A DNA stretch of 64,000 nucleotides from Acidobacteriota bacterium (lineage in GTDB: Bacteria; Acidobacteriota; Terriglobia; Bryobacterales; Bryobacteraceae), in contig JAPKZB010000087.1 in the NCBI GenBank assembly GCA_026393985.1, positions 18,556 through 82,555 on the forward strand, in the 5' to 3' direction. Under the pieces are notes generated by a model. That model saw only the letters and a list, made by a program, of their open reading frames with translations. It ran no database searches and was not told the DNA's origin. Positions 37,698-46,169 of this stretch are shown here, piece by piece. The translations under genes and the position numbers were made by a program. Positions within the stretch are counted from its first letter, which is position 1, and the number at the start of each line of letters is the position of its first letter.

Positions 37698-37862
37698 TCC
37701 CCGTCACTCGCAACAGCCCACCCCCCGTCCTCGCCCCGATGCACCCGCCGCGTCCCACCCGCCGGAGTGCGCCGCATGATCTCACCCGCAACAGCCAACT
37801 CCTCGTCCTCATCCCAACGATTTCCCCCGCGTCCCACCCGCCGGAGTGCCCCGCATGATCTC
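37694..37862 (+). repeat. Degenerate tandem repeats of a start-codon region (about 80-bp period)
   Basis: The segment CGCATGATC recurs with ATGs at 37694, 37776 and 37855 (spacing 82 and 79 bases). The block from CCGCGTCCCACCCGCCGG to CATGATCTC (37748-37783 and 37827-37862) is repeated over 36 bases with one mismatch and includes GGAG eight bases before each ATG. The ATG at 37694 opens a 54-codon Pro/Arg-rich frame to 37858 with no protein-like character. The block between the flavoprotein and the ferredoxin-like gene therefore appears to be made of decayed copies of the latter's ribosome site and start. Confidence 0.75.
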
Positions 37863-38088
37863 CCTCACCGTCAACGGCCAGCCCCTCACCGTTCCCCCCG
37901 GCACCACCGTCGCCGCCGCCGTCATGCGCATCCAGCCCGCCTTCCGCCGCTCCGTCACCGGCGAATCCCGCGGCCCCCTGTGCGGCATGGGAATCTGCAT
38001 GGAGTGCCGCGTCACCCTCAACGGCCACCCCCACGAGCGCTCCTGCCAGCTCCTCTGCGCCGCGGGCATGGAGATCACCACCCCATGA
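37855..38088 (+). CDS. [2Fe-2S] ferredoxin-like subunit (gamma) of D-hydroxyproline dehydrogenase
   Basis: The 77-residue protein starts with MISLTVNGQPLTVPPGTTVAA, the opening of the plant-type ferredoxin fold seen in small subunits of heteromeric sarcosine/hydroxyproline dehydrogenases. Cysteine ligands lie in PLCGMGICMECRV and SCQLLCA. It would pass electrons from the flavin subunits. The ATG at 37855 with GGAG eight bases upstream is chosen over the ORF-track GTG at 37846. It overlaps the next gene by ATGA. The upstream start region is a decayed repeat of its own initiation site. Confidence 0.88.
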   Translation: MISLTVNGQPLTVPPGTTVAAAVMRIQPAFRRSVTGESRGPLCGMGICMECRVTLNGHPHERSCQLLCAAGMEITTP

Positions 38089-39212
38089 CCCGCACCCTCG
38101 TCATCGGCGGCGGCCCCGCCGGCCTCGCCGCCGCCTGGGCCGCCGCCCAGTCCGGCCAAGCCGTCACCCTCCTCGACGACAACCCCGCCCTCGGCGGTCA
38201 AATCTGGCGCGGCCACATCCCCGCCCGCTACCGCCGCTTCCTCGATCCCCGCATCACCGTCCAAACCGGCGTCCAGATCCACTCGGCCTCCCAACTCCCC
38301 CCCGCCGACCGCATCATCCTCGCCACCGGCACCCGTGAACTCTTCCTCCCCTTCCCGGGCTGGACCCTCCCCCACGTCCTCGGCGCCGGCGGCCTCCAGG
38401 CGCTGGTCAAGGGCGGCCTCCCCATCGCCGGCAAACGCGTCGTCGTCGCCGGCTCCGGGCCCCTGCTCCTCGCCGTCGCCGCCTACCTCCGCCGCCGCGG
38501 CGCCAAAATCCTTCTGGTCGCCGAACAGGCCCCCTACCCCCGTATCGCCGCCTTCACCCGCGGCCTCTGGCGCCACCCCGCCAAGCTCCTCGAAGCCGCC
38601 CAACTCGGCTTCGGCCTCCGCTACCGCCCCGACTCCTGGCCCCTCCGCGCCGACCCCGGCTCCGTCACCCTCCAGGGTCACGGCGTCCTCCGCTGCGACT
38701 ATCTCGCCTGCGGCTTCGGCCTCGTCGTCAATACCGAACTCCCCGAACTCCTCGGCTGCCGGGTGGAGAATGGCCGCGTCCTCACCGACCCCGACCAGCG
38801 CACCACCGTCCCTCACATCTACTTCGCCGGCGCCGGCAGCGTCGACCGCTCTCTCCTCGAAGGCCAGATCGCCGGCTTCGGCCCCGCCCGCGGCCGCGCC
38901 CTCCACGCCGCCCGCGCCGCCGCCGTCACCTTCGACCGCTGCATCGACATAGCCTTCGCTCTCCGCTCGGAGCTCTTGAGCCTCACCACCCCGGAAACCA
39001 TCGTCTGCCGCTGCGAAGACGTCCCTTTCAGCGCCATCTGGCCCCAGCGCGACTGGCGCTCGGCCAAGCTCCAAACCCGCTGCGGCATGGGCCCTTGCCA
39101 GGGCCGCATCTGCGGGCCCGCCCTCGCTCACCTCTGCGGCTGGCCGGCCGCTTCCGTCCGGCCGCCCATCTTCCCCACCCGCCTAGAGAACCTTCTCGAT
39201 CTCCGGGATTAA
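38085..39212 (+). CDS. FAD/NAD(P)-dependent oxidoreductase, alpha-type subunit of D-hydroxyproline dehydrogenase
   Basis: The 375-residue protein begins LVIGGGPAGLAAAWAAAQSGQAVTLLDD (FAD-binding) and has a second dinucleotide-binding motif at VVVAGSGPLLLAVAAYL. The C-terminal domain is BFD-like, with cysteines in IVCRCEDV and RCGMGPCQGRICGP, likely another [2Fe-2S] site. This arrangement matches the large subunit of three-component D-hydroxyproline or opine-type dehydrogenases. Together with the preceding two genes it would form the membrane- or cytosol-associated dehydrogenase. It is somewhat shorter than the 450 residues or so of characterised alpha subunits. Its last 30 bases overlap the convergent thioredoxin gene. 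Confidence 0.87.
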   Translation: MTRTLVIGGGPAGLAAAWAAAQSGQAVTLLDDNPALGGQIWRGHIPARYRRFLDPRITVQTGVQIHSASQLPPADRIILATGTRELFLPFPGWTLPHVLGAGGLQALVKGGLPIAGKRVVVAGSGPLLLAVAAYLRRRGAKILLVAEQAPYPRIAAFTRGLWRHPAKLLEAAQLGFGLRYRPDSWPLRADPGSVTLQGHGVLRCDYLACGFGLVVNTELPELLGCRVENGRVLTDPDQRTTVPHIYFAGAGSVDRSLLEGQIAGFGPARGRALHAARAAAVTFDRCIDIAFALRSELLSLTTPETIVCRCEDVPFSAIWPQRDWRSAKLQTRCGMGPCQGRICGPALAHLCGWPAASVRPPIFPTRLENLLDLRD

Positions 39213-40088
39213 CTCCGCCGCCGTCATCTTACCCGGATGATACATCCGGACCACGCCGGCCTTGTCGATCAGCACCAGCGTCGGCGAGGTCGACGAGCCG
39301 TATAACTTAAAATTCTCGTTGCTCAAGGGCGCCGGCACCCGCGTGAGATCCGGGTAATACTGCGCCCGCACCTTCTCGATATACGGCACCTCCACCGTCG
39401 GCCCCGCGTCCTCGCCGTTGGCCACATAGCCGTAGGTCTGCGTCGGAGCCACAATCTGCAGCGCCGGGTACTTCGCCTTCAACTCGGTCAGCACCGGACC
39501 CTGCTGCTTACAGTCGCCGCACCAGTGCGCCCAGAAGAAAAGCACCACCGGCTTGCCCTTCAGTCCCCCGAGCGCCGGCAGCTTCGGGCCAGACAGACAC
39601 CGCGCCACATCCAGCGCCGGCGCCGGCTTGCCCACCAGGCTCAGCAGATGGATGTTCTTCTGAATCCGCGTCCGAATCGACGTAGTGTAGTAAGTCTTCA
39701 ACTCCCGGTTCAGCATGGCGAGCGCCTCGCTCAGCCGCCCCGTGGCGGCCAAGGTATGTCCCTCCACCTCAATCGCCGCCCCCAGCGCCAGCGGCACGCT
39801 CTTCTCGGCGTCAAGCGGCCGTTTCTTCAACTCCCCCTGCACCAGCCGCCGTGTCTCGGCCGAGTAGGCCGCCGCCTTGTCCCACATCTTATTGGCCTGC
39901 GCCCCGCGCCCCAGCCACGAGTAGGCTTCCACATACTCCGGCGTCACCCCGTTCTGCTTCCGATACGCCTCCAGCACCCGCTCGCCCCCGGCGAAATCCT
40001 TCGCCGCCAGAGCCCCGCGCACCGCCGTCACCAACTGCGCCGGCGCCAGCCCCGCCGCCATCAACATCACCAGAACAAGCCGCATCAT
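39183..40088 (-). CDS. TlpA/ResA-like periplasmic thioredoxin with helical N-terminal region
   Basis: A signal peptide (LVLVMLMAAGLAPAQ) precedes about 140 residues of TPR-like helices. The thioredoxin fold begins near residue 150 (LVGKPAPALDVARCL). The active site is VVLFFWAHWCGDCKQQGP, a CxxC of CGDC type, followed by the cis-proline in STSPTLVLIDKAG. It is probably a periplasmic thiol-disulphide reductase. The nearby start of the isomerase gene and the overlap with the + strand dehydrogenase do not reveal a pathway. It could be co-transcribed with the upstream galU operon, since only ten bases separate it from the isomerase gene. Confidence 0.8.
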   Translation of the reverse strand: MMRLVLVMLMAAGLAPAQLVTAVRGALAAKDFAGGERVLEAYRKQNGVTPEYVEAYSWLGRGAQANKMWDKAAAYSAETRRLVQGELKKRPLDAEKSVPLALGAAIEVEGHTLAATGRLSEALAMLNRELKTYYTTSIRTRIQKNIHLLSLVGKPAPALDVARCLSGPKLPALGGLKGKPVVLFFWAHWCGDCKQQGPVLTELKAKYPALQIVAPTQTYGYVANGEDAGPTVEVPYIEKVRAQYYPDLTRVPAPLSNENFKLYGSSTSPTLVLIDKAGVVRMYHPGKMTAAELIPEIEKVL

Positions 40089-40098
40089 AACTTAGAGC

Positions 40099-41130
40099 CT
40101 AACTCAGATTCCGCAGCCATTGGATCGACGCTTCGAGGTCCTCCCGCTCCTTGGCCGCGGCCAACTCCTTGGCCACCGCCGGACGCGCCGCCAGCGGCTT
40201 CCCCTTCTCGGCCAGCGCCGCAAACCGCGCAAACTCCCACGCCGGCGTCGTGCGAAACGCCTCCCAGAACTTCGGATCGAGATACGGAAACGGCCGCGTG
40301 CCGGTGACGATAATCTCGAGCGACAGCGCCTTGCCCGGGCACAACTGCGCAAACCTCTTCACCCACCCGCCGATGTCCACATTGCCCTCGCCCATCCGCG
40401 TCCACTGCATCGCCGCGCCCTCCGGCGTCCGCCACACGGCCGAATCGCGCACGTGGCTCGTCAGCACGTAGGGCGCCAGCGTCTCGAGCGTCAGATGCGG
40501 ATCTTCAATCGCCCAGGTCGGATTGCCCGAATCGATGCAGGCGCCCACCACGTCCCGCCCCGCCTCCTCGATCAGCATCTTCAACTCCCGCGCCTGCAGG
40601 TCCCCGCCGTGGTTCTCGACAGCAATCCGCTTGCCCGCGTCCATCGCCCGCGTCCGCACGGCCCGCAGCGTCTTCACCGTATTCTCGATGCTCTGCGCCA
40701 GCGGCGTCTTACTCGCCCGGTCGCGCCAGTCGCCCAGCACGCAGCGTACGAGCGGCGCCTCCACCACCTTGGCCGCCTCAATCATCCGCTTCAACTGCTC
40801 CTCGGCCGTGCCCTGCGCCGCGTCAAACCGCGCCGCCGTCGGGCAGATCGACAGCATGCCGATCTCGAGCTCAATCCCTAGCCGCCGCGCATGGTCCCGC
40901 ACTTTTTCAAGATGCGCTCTTTCTAGACCCCCCAGAAAACGGATCTCGGAAAAATGGACTACCTTCGCCCCCTGCCGCGCACAGTAATCGAGCAGCTCAA
41001 ACGGACTCCAGCCCTGCGAGCGCAAGCTGAACAGGTCGATGCCGAACTTGGCCGGAAACGCGCTGCCGGCGGCCAGCATCGGCGCTGCGGCCAGACCGGC
41101 CTGAAAGGAACGTCGGGACACCATACTCAT
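40099..41130 (-). CDS. Sugar phosphate isomerase/epimerase-type TIM barrel with Tat signal
   Basis: The ATG at 41130 forms TAATG with the upstream stop and gives 343 residues. It opens with SRRSFQAGLAAAPMLAAGSA, a twin-arginine signal, so the protein is probably exported folded. The barrel shows FGIDLFSLRSQGW, VHFSEIRFLGG, RIAVENHGGDL, VVGACIDSGNPTW and LTSHVRDSA. The E, D and H residues of the AP-endonuclease family 2 (xylose-isomerase-like) metal site are in place. The substrate is not predictable. It shares an operon with galU and an unknown gene. The ORF-track N-terminal extension (36 residues) reads through the end of the upstream gene. Confidence 0.8.
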   Translation of the reverse strand: MSMVSRRSFQAGLAAAPMLAAGSAFPAKFGIDLFSLRSQGWSPFELLDYCARQGAKVVHFSEIRFLGGLERAHLEKVRDHARRLGIELEIGMLSICPTAARFDAAQGTAEEQLKRMIEAAKVVEAPLVRCVLGDWRDRASKTPLAQSIENTVKTLRAVRTRAMDAGKRIAVENHGGDLQARELKMLIEEAGRDVVGACIDSGNPTWAIEDPHLTLETLAPYVLTSHVRDSAVWRTPEGAAMQWTRMGEGNVDIGGWVKRFAQLCPGKALSLEIIVTGTRPFPYLDPKFWEAFRTTPAWEFARFAALAEKGKPLAARPAVAKELAAAKEREDLEASIQWLRNLS

Positions 41131-42116
41131 TAGCCTCGCAAGCATCCGGCGATCTCGGCAAGCCGCTCGACGGGTTGCTCCGGATGCATTCGATAATATA
41201 GCCTCCCCGTCGTCGCCGCGCCCAGCGCCGTCAGCCACCCCTCGGTGTGCTCGGGCGATCCTTCCACCCGCAGCAGCGCGCCGAACTGCCGCGCCATCTC
41301 CTGCATCTGCCGCACCTCGGCGCCCAACTCCGCCGGCACCCGCACGGTAATCGCCTGCACCGCCACGTCCTCATCGCGCACCCGCCGTAGGATCACCCGC
41401 ACCTCCTCGGCCGTCCCCGGCGTCCCTTCCTGCAGATTCAAATTGATGTCGAGAAGCCGTGACTCCCGCCGCAACGCCACCGCCCCGGCCAGGTCTGTGG
41501 CCTCCCGCCGCGTTACGCCCAGCGCGCTGTAGCCATCCCGCCAGCCATGCCGCGCCGCCGCCCACGTCAACTCCACCCCGGCCTCGGTTTCAAACGCCGC
41601 CACGTTCACGCCGTACTTCCGGATCACGGCCCGGAACTGGGCAAACGCGGCGTCCGGCGCCCCCACGGCGGCCACCAGCAGCGACTCGCTCCCCTGCGGC
41701 CGCGGCTGAATCGTCCGGTCCAGCCGTTCGGCGTAAGTCTTGATCGCCTCGATGTGCGACGGTCCAAACGGAATCGCATTGACCACCACTTCGACCCCGC
41801 CGGGCGTGCGCATCCGCCCGATCAGCGTCGGTTTGGGAAACAGCGCGCTGGCCGGAGATGCCTCCGAGGCAATGTGCAGCAGCCAGGGCTCCTTGGCGTC
41901 CACGGCAACGTAAACGGTACGTGGCGCGCTCGGGTCGGCGGTCAGCGACCACGGCAGCACCGTAAAGCTGGCGAGTGACAACGAATGCAGGCGGGCTGCC
42001 AATTGGTGCCGTGCGGCGTCGGTAACCGGCCCGCGGCCCGCCACCTGCAGCACCAGATCCGCCAGCGCCGCCGCGTCGGCCGCCCGCACGGGAAGAGTCA
42101 GCGGCACGGCATTCAT
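41130..42116 (-). CDS. Uncharacterised protein in the galU operon
   Basis: The 328-residue protein has no signal peptide or membrane helix. The first 200 residues are alpha/beta mixed, with LLHIASEASPASALFPKPTLIGRM and VVVNAIPFGPSHIEAI. The rest contains LLDINLNLQEGTPGTAEEV, VRVPAELGAEVRQMQEMA and a C-terminus GRLYYRMHPEQPVERLAE. I cannot place it in a family. It overlaps galU by four bases (ATGA) and the isomerase gene by the TAATG junction, so it is translated with them. A role in sugar metabolism is plausible only from context. Confidence 0.65.
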   Translation of the reverse strand: MNAVPLTLPVRAADAAALADLVLQVAGRGPVTDAARHQLAARLHSLSLASFTVLPWSLTADPSAPRTVYVAVDAKEPWLLHIASEASPASALFPKPTLIGRMRTPGGVEVVVNAIPFGPSHIEAIKTYAERLDRTIQPRPQGSESLLVAAVGAPDAAFAQFRAVIRKYGVNVAAFETEAGVELTWAAARHGWRDGYSALGVTRREATDLAGAVALRRESRLLDINLNLQEGTPGTAEEVRVILRRVRDEDVAVQAITVRVPAELGAEVRQMQEMARQFGALLRVEGSPEHTEGWLTALGAATTGRLYYRMHPEQPVERLAEIAGCLRG

Positions 42117-43009
42117 AGCGGCAGCTTCTTGAGATACTCGCGGAACGGGCCTCCCAGATCGAAACGCTTCAAGGCAAACTCCACCGTTGCCTGCAGAAAA
42201 CCCAGCTTGTCGCCGGCGTCAAAGCGTTTGCCTTCAAACTTGAAGCCGTAAATGGGCCGGCTGCGCAGCAGATGTTTGAGCGCGTCCGTCAGCTGGATCT
42301 CGCCCCCCTTGCCCGGCTCAATCGACTCGATCGAGGTAAAGATCTCCGGCGTCAAAATGTAGCGGCCGATAATCGCCAGGTTCGACGGCGCCTCCTCGGC
42401 CTTCGGTTTCTCCACCAGATTGCGGATCCGGAACAGCCGCCCACTCCCCCCTTGGTGGTCAATCGGCTCGGCATCCACCACGCCGTAGGCCGAAATGCTC
42501 TCTCGCGGCACCTCCATCAGTGCCACCACCGAGGCCCCATAAAACTCGTAGATATCGCTCATCTGCCGCAAACACGGAATCTCGGCATCGATGATGTCGT
42601 CCGAAAGCACCACCGAGAACGGCTCATTGCCCACCAGTTCCTTGGCCCGCAGCACGGCGTGGCCCAGGCCGAGCGCCTCTTTCTGCCGCACGTAGCTCAC
42701 ATCGATCATGTCCGAAATGCTGCGCACCTGCTGCAGCAGATCTTTCTTCCCCTTCGATTCAAGCAGGTGCTCCAGCTCAAAGCTGACGTCGAAATGATCC
42801 TCAATCGCGCTCTTGCCCCGTCCCGTGACGATGATGATGTTGCTCATCCCCGAGTGCAGCGCCTCTTCGACGCCATACTGGATCAGTGGCTTGTCCACTA
42901 GAGGCAACATCTCTTTGGGCATCGCCTTCGTCGCGGGAAGGAATCGGGTTCCCAATCCGGCAGCGGGAAAAACTGCCTTGCGTGGTTTCGCAATCATTTG
43001 ATTTTTCAT
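42113..43009 (-). CDS. galU: UTP-glucose-1-phosphate uridylyltransferase
   Basis: This enzyme makes UDP-glucose from glucose 1-phosphate and UTP. KAVFPAAGLGTRFLPATKAMPKEMLPLVDKP is the nucleotide-binding signature. YVRQKEALGLGHAVL, VVLSDDII and VEKPKAEEAPSNLAIIGRYI are further GalU motifs, and the lysine-containing FEGKRFDAGDKLGFLQA lies near the C-terminus. The ORF track starts at 43156, too early. ATG 43009 (GAGGAG immediately upstream, spacing zero) and ATG 42997 (spacing 12) are both possible, giving 298 or 294 residues. It heads a three-gene operon with the unknown protein and the isomerase. Confidence 0.96.
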   Translation of the reverse strand: MKNQMIAKPRKAVFPAAGLGTRFLPATKAMPKEMLPLVDKPLIQYGVEEALHSGMSNIIIVTGRGKSAIEDHFDVSFELEHLLESKGKKDLLQQVRSISDMIDVSYVRQKEALGLGHAVLRAKELVGNEPFSVVLSDDIIDAEIPCLRQMSDIYEFYGASVVALMEVPRESISAYGVVDAEPIDHQGGSGRLFRIRNLVEKPKAEEAPSNLAIIGRYILTPEIFTSIESIEPGKGGEIQLTDALKHLLRSRPIYGFKFEGKRFDAGDKLGFLQATVEFALKRFDLGGPFREYLKKLPL

Positions 43010-43135
43010 CTCCTCATTTCTGACCTGATCCGGGTTTGGGCTTTTGCAGGCGAATGGCACAGTCGGTACTGGTACGAATCCCGCCGCAGTACTTACCAAA
43101 AGTGCAATTGCATCCCGGCACTTGGCCCCGCACAC

Positions 43136-43141
43136 TATAGT
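43136..43141 (+). promoter_or_regulatory. Candidate -10 box (TATAGT) for the hybrid sensor/receiver gene
   Basis: TATAGT ends 13 bases before the ATG at 43155 in the galU/sensor divergent region. No ribosome site follows it. Confidence 0.3.
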
Positions 43142-43154
43142 AACTTCCCCGCGC

Positions 43155-44507
43155 ATGGAGAAATCGGAAAACCATCTTTGGCCCTCCCGTGAGGTCGCAC
43201 GGCTCCTCTCACTCGTCGAGGCCGACCGGCGTTACTACGAGGATATCCTGACGGTCTTGCCCGTCCCGGTAGCCATTGTGAAAGCCCACGGCCAGTTCGT
43301 TTCGGCCAATCGCGCCTTTCTGCGGCAGCACCAACTCACGATCACCGAACTCGGCGCCCTGTCGCTCCCGCGCGTCCTGCCCGCCGTATCGCCCGAGCCC
43401 GGCGTCCACGGCGACTGGCACCTGCTCCGTATCGAACGCTGGGACGATGAAGCCTCCGACCTCGTGCTGGTGCACTGTCCGGCTGCCGTTGCGGCGGAGA
43501 CGCCCGCGGCCGGAGCGGCCCTCACGGCCTTCGCTCTGCAGGAGGCCGCCACCCTCGCCTCGGCCAAACTGGCGGGCCGCGTGCTTCACGAAGCCAACAA
43601 CCTGCTCATGGTCCTCTCCGGCTACGGCGAAGAGATCCTCGACGCCCTGCCCCCGGCCAGCCCCCTGCGCGAGGACATGCGGGAGATCCTGCGCTCCACC
43701 GACCGGATCAAAGGCATGTCCGCCCAACTGAATTCCCTCGCGGCCCCCCCCAAAGCCGTCCGCACCTCCTTCGATCTTCCTGCGTTTCTGCGGGCCGTCT
43801 CCGCCCGGGAGCCCGGTCTGGCGCTGACGAGCGCGCTCCCGTCGCTCAGCGTGACCGCCGACCGCAGCCACCTCGAGCAGGTCTTCCTTACCCTACTGCG
43901 CTACGCAGCCCGGCCTGTGCAAGTTTCCGTCCAGTCTCGGGAGGCCGTAGTCCTCTCCGGCCTGCCGGGCTCGCTCGCCGAGGACCTGGAGCTGCTCAGT
44001 CCGGCGGCCCGGGCCTCTAATGGCGCGCTCTCGGCCGTGCCCGCCCTCCTGCTGGCCTCGCGCGTCCAGTGGCGCGTTCTCCTGGTGGCCGGCGAATCCT
44101 CGCTCCACCTCGCGTTTTCAAACGATGCGGTCAGCGCCGGCCCCGCCAAGCGCATTCTGGTTGTGGACGACGAAGAAGGCATCCGCACGCTGGTCCGGAA
44201 GGTGTTGGAGCGCCAGGGCTTCCAGGTCAGCGAGGCCGAATCGGGCGCCGCGGCCCTCGGCTTGCTCGAACGCGAAGGCGCGGCCTACGACCTGCTGATC
44301 AGCGATATGATGATGCCCGGCATGGATGGCCGCACGCTGGCCGGCCGCATCGCCCAACTGCGGCCCGGTATCCGCACCCTGTTCATGTCCGGCTACACCG
44401 ACGACGCCGAGGTGCAGTCCGGTCGTCTCCCCGCCGGAACCGGCTTTCTCCCTAAGCCCTTTCCGCACTCGGCACTGGTCGATGCCGTCAACCGCCTATT
44501 GGCCTAG
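43155..44507 (+). CDS. Hybrid PAS / degenerate histidine kinase / receiver protein
   Basis: The ATG at 43155 gives 450 residues. Residues about 25-130 resemble a PAS domain (ILTVLPVPVAIVKAHGQFVSANRAFL). VLHEANNLLMVLSGYGEEIL near residue 150 resembles the dimerisation box HE-x-NN-LL with its histidine. The ATPase region is reduced: LEQVFLTLLRYAARPVQV stands where the N-box LNLVxNARDAM should be, and no clear G-boxes are seen. Residues about 330-450 are a complete receiver domain (ILVVDDEEGIRTLV, LLISDMMMPGMDG with the phosphoacceptor Asp, FMSGYTDD and FLPKPF). It therefore probably cannot phosphorylate itself normally. Its last 12 bases overlap purN, which is convergent. Confidence 0.8.
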   Translation: MEKSENHLWPSREVARLLSLVEADRRYYEDILTVLPVPVAIVKAHGQFVSANRAFLRQHQLTITELGALSLPRVLPAVSPEPGVHGDWHLLRIERWDDEASDLVLVHCPAAVAAETPAAGAALTAFALQEAATLASAKLAGRVLHEANNLLMVLSGYGEEILDALPPASPLREDMREILRSTDRIKGMSAQLNSLAAPPKAVRTSFDLPAFLRAVSAREPGLALTSALPSLSVTADRSHLEQVFLTLLRYAARPVQVSVQSREAVVLSGLPGSLAEDLELLSPAARASNGALSAVPALLLASRVQWRVLLVAGESSLHLAFSNDAVSAGPAKRILVVDDEEGIRTLVRKVLERQGFQVSEAESGAAALGLLEREGAAYDLLISDMMMPGMDGRTLAGRIAQLRPGIRTLFMSGYTDDAEVQSGRLPAGTGFLPKPFPHSALVDAVNRLLA

Positions 44508-45098
44508 CACCACCCGCCGTTCCTCAATCCGCCACGGCCTCGTGAACAGCCGCCGCAGTGCCTCGCTGTAGATCCGATGTTCCTCGGTCAAAATTCGCCC
44601 CGCCAGCGTCTCCGCCGAATCGCCATCCTCCACCGCCACCGCCGCCTGCAACACAATCGGCCCGTGGTCGAGCTCTTCATCCACAAAGTGCACCGTGCAG
44701 CCGGCGACCTTCACCCCATAGGCAAACGCCTGGTGCTGCGCATCCAGCCCGGGGAAGGCCGGCAGCAGCGATGGATGGATGTTCAGAATCCGCTGCGGGA
44801 ACGCCCGAATGAACCCGGCGCTCAAAATCCGCAGATAACCGGCCAGGATCACCCAGTCCACCTCATGCTCGCGAAGAGCGGCTTCGAGACGCCTGTCGTA
44901 CTCTTCGCGGTCCATACCTCTCGAAGGCAGGGACAGCGCCGTGAAACCCCGTTCCCGCGCCGCCGCGAGGCCAGCTGCCCCGGGCCGGTTCGAAATCACC
45001 ACGGCGATCTCCGCCGGCACCCGCCCCTGCTCGATCTGATCGGCAATCGCCAGAAAATTCGAGCCGCGGCCGGAGAGAACAATCCCCAGTCGGGTCAT
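44496..45098 (-). CDS. purN: Phosphoribosylglycinamide formyltransferase
   Basis: PurN transfers a formyl group from 10-formyl-THF to GAR in de novo purine synthesis. LGIVLSGRGSNFLAIADQI is the phosphate-binding start. LAGYLRILSAGFIRAFPQRILNIHPSLLPAFPGLDAQ carries the catalytic N-x-H, and VHFVDEELDHGPIVLQ the catalytic D. The ATG at 45098 (ATGA with the purM stop) gives 200 residues, normal for the family. It is translationally coupled to purM, a classic pair. Confidence 0.95.
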   Translation of the reverse strand: MTRLGIVLSGRGSNFLAIADQIEQGRVPAEIAVVISNRPGAAGLAAARERGFTALSLPSRGMDREEYDRRLEAALREHEVDWVILAGYLRILSAGFIRAFPQRILNIHPSLLPAFPGLDAQHQAFAYGVKVAGCTVHFVDEELDHGPIVLQAAVAVEDGDSAETLAGRILTEEHRIYSEALRRLFTRPWRIEERRVVLGQ

Positions 45099-46135
45099 AC
45101 GTAGCGCACGCGCGCGCCGCGCCGCACCGGGTCCACTCTCCCGATGACAAAGCACGGCTCACCCATCGCCTGCAGTGCCCCCATCGCCTTGGTCGCCTGC
45201 TTGGCGCCCACGCACAGAATCATCCCTACTCCCAGGTTGAACGTCCGGCGGTAATCCTCGTCCGGCACATTCCCAAGTTCGCGCATGTGTGCAAACAGCG
45301 GCGGCACCTGCCAGGAGTTGAGTTCAATCGTCGCGCCCAGACCCTTCGGCAGCATCCGGGGCGTGTTATCGCTGATGCCGCCCCCCGTGATGTGCGCGGC
45401 GCCTTTCAGTAGTTTAGCCTTGAGCAGACCCTGTATGGCCTTCAGATAACTGCGGTGAACCTTCAGTAACGCATTAGCTACCGTGCCGCCCAGCGCGTCA
45501 ACATGCTGATCCGGCCGGTAACCGGCCACATCAAACAACAGCTTCCGCGCCAGCGAGTAGCCATTGGTATGCAAGCCCGTCGAGGGCAGGCCGATCAGAA
45601 CATCCCCGGCCTCGATGCTTTTGCCGTCCAGCATCTTGTCCCGCTCCACCGCGCCCACAATGAACCCGGCCAGATCGTACTCTCCCGGCAGGTACATCCC
45701 GGGCATCTCGGCCGTCTCCCCGCCGATCAATGCACAGCCATTGGCCTTGCATCCGCGGGCGATACCCTTTACAACATCACCGGCAATGCGCGCTTCCAGC
45801 TTGCCCACCGCAAAGTAGTCAAGGAAGAACAGCGGCACCGCACCCTGCACCGCGATATCGTTGACGCAGTGGTTGACCAGGTCCTCCCCCACCGTGTCAT
45901 GCCGCCCCGTGACAAAGGCCACCTTCAGCTTCGTGCCCACCCCATCAGCCGAACTGATCAGCACCGGCTTCTTCCAACCCTGCAGCAGATAGCCGGCGCC
46001 AAAAGCGCCGATGTCCGTCTTTACGGAATCGGTAAACGTCTTACGGGCGTGGGAACGGATCAACGCTACCGCTCGATCGGCTTCGTCAATATCCACTCCC
46101 GCGTCTTTGTACTCAATCGGTTTCAAACTTGCCAT
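45095..46135 (-). CDS. purM: Phosphoribosylformylglycinamidine cyclo-ligase (AIR synthetase)
   Basis: PurM closes the imidazole ring to form AIR with ATP. YKDAGVDIDEADRAVALI, the DGVGTKLKVA motif, HDTVGEDLVNHCVNDI, FFLDYFAVGKL, ALIGGETAEMPGMY and GLPSTGLHTNGYSLARKL are diagnostic. The 346 residues are normal length. It is cytosolic. It lies immediately upstream of purN with overlapping stop and start, so the two purine steps are made together. Confidence 0.97.
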   Translation of the reverse strand: MASLKPIEYKDAGVDIDEADRAVALIRSHARKTFTDSVKTDIGAFGAGYLLQGWKKPVLISSADGVGTKLKVAFVTGRHDTVGEDLVNHCVNDIAVQGAVPLFFLDYFAVGKLEARIAGDVVKGIARGCKANGCALIGGETAEMPGMYLPGEYDLAGFIVGAVERDKMLDGKSIEAGDVLIGLPSTGLHTNGYSLARKLLFDVAGYRPDQHVDALGGTVANALLKVHRSYLKAIQGLLKAKLLKGAAHITGGGISDNTPRMLPKGLGATIELNSWQVPPLFAHMRELGNVPDEDYRRTFNLGVGMILCVGAKQATKAMGALQAMGEPCFVIGRVDPVRRGARVRYV

Positions 46136-46169
46136 GCGATACGGAAACTTCTAGGGTACCGTATACCCG

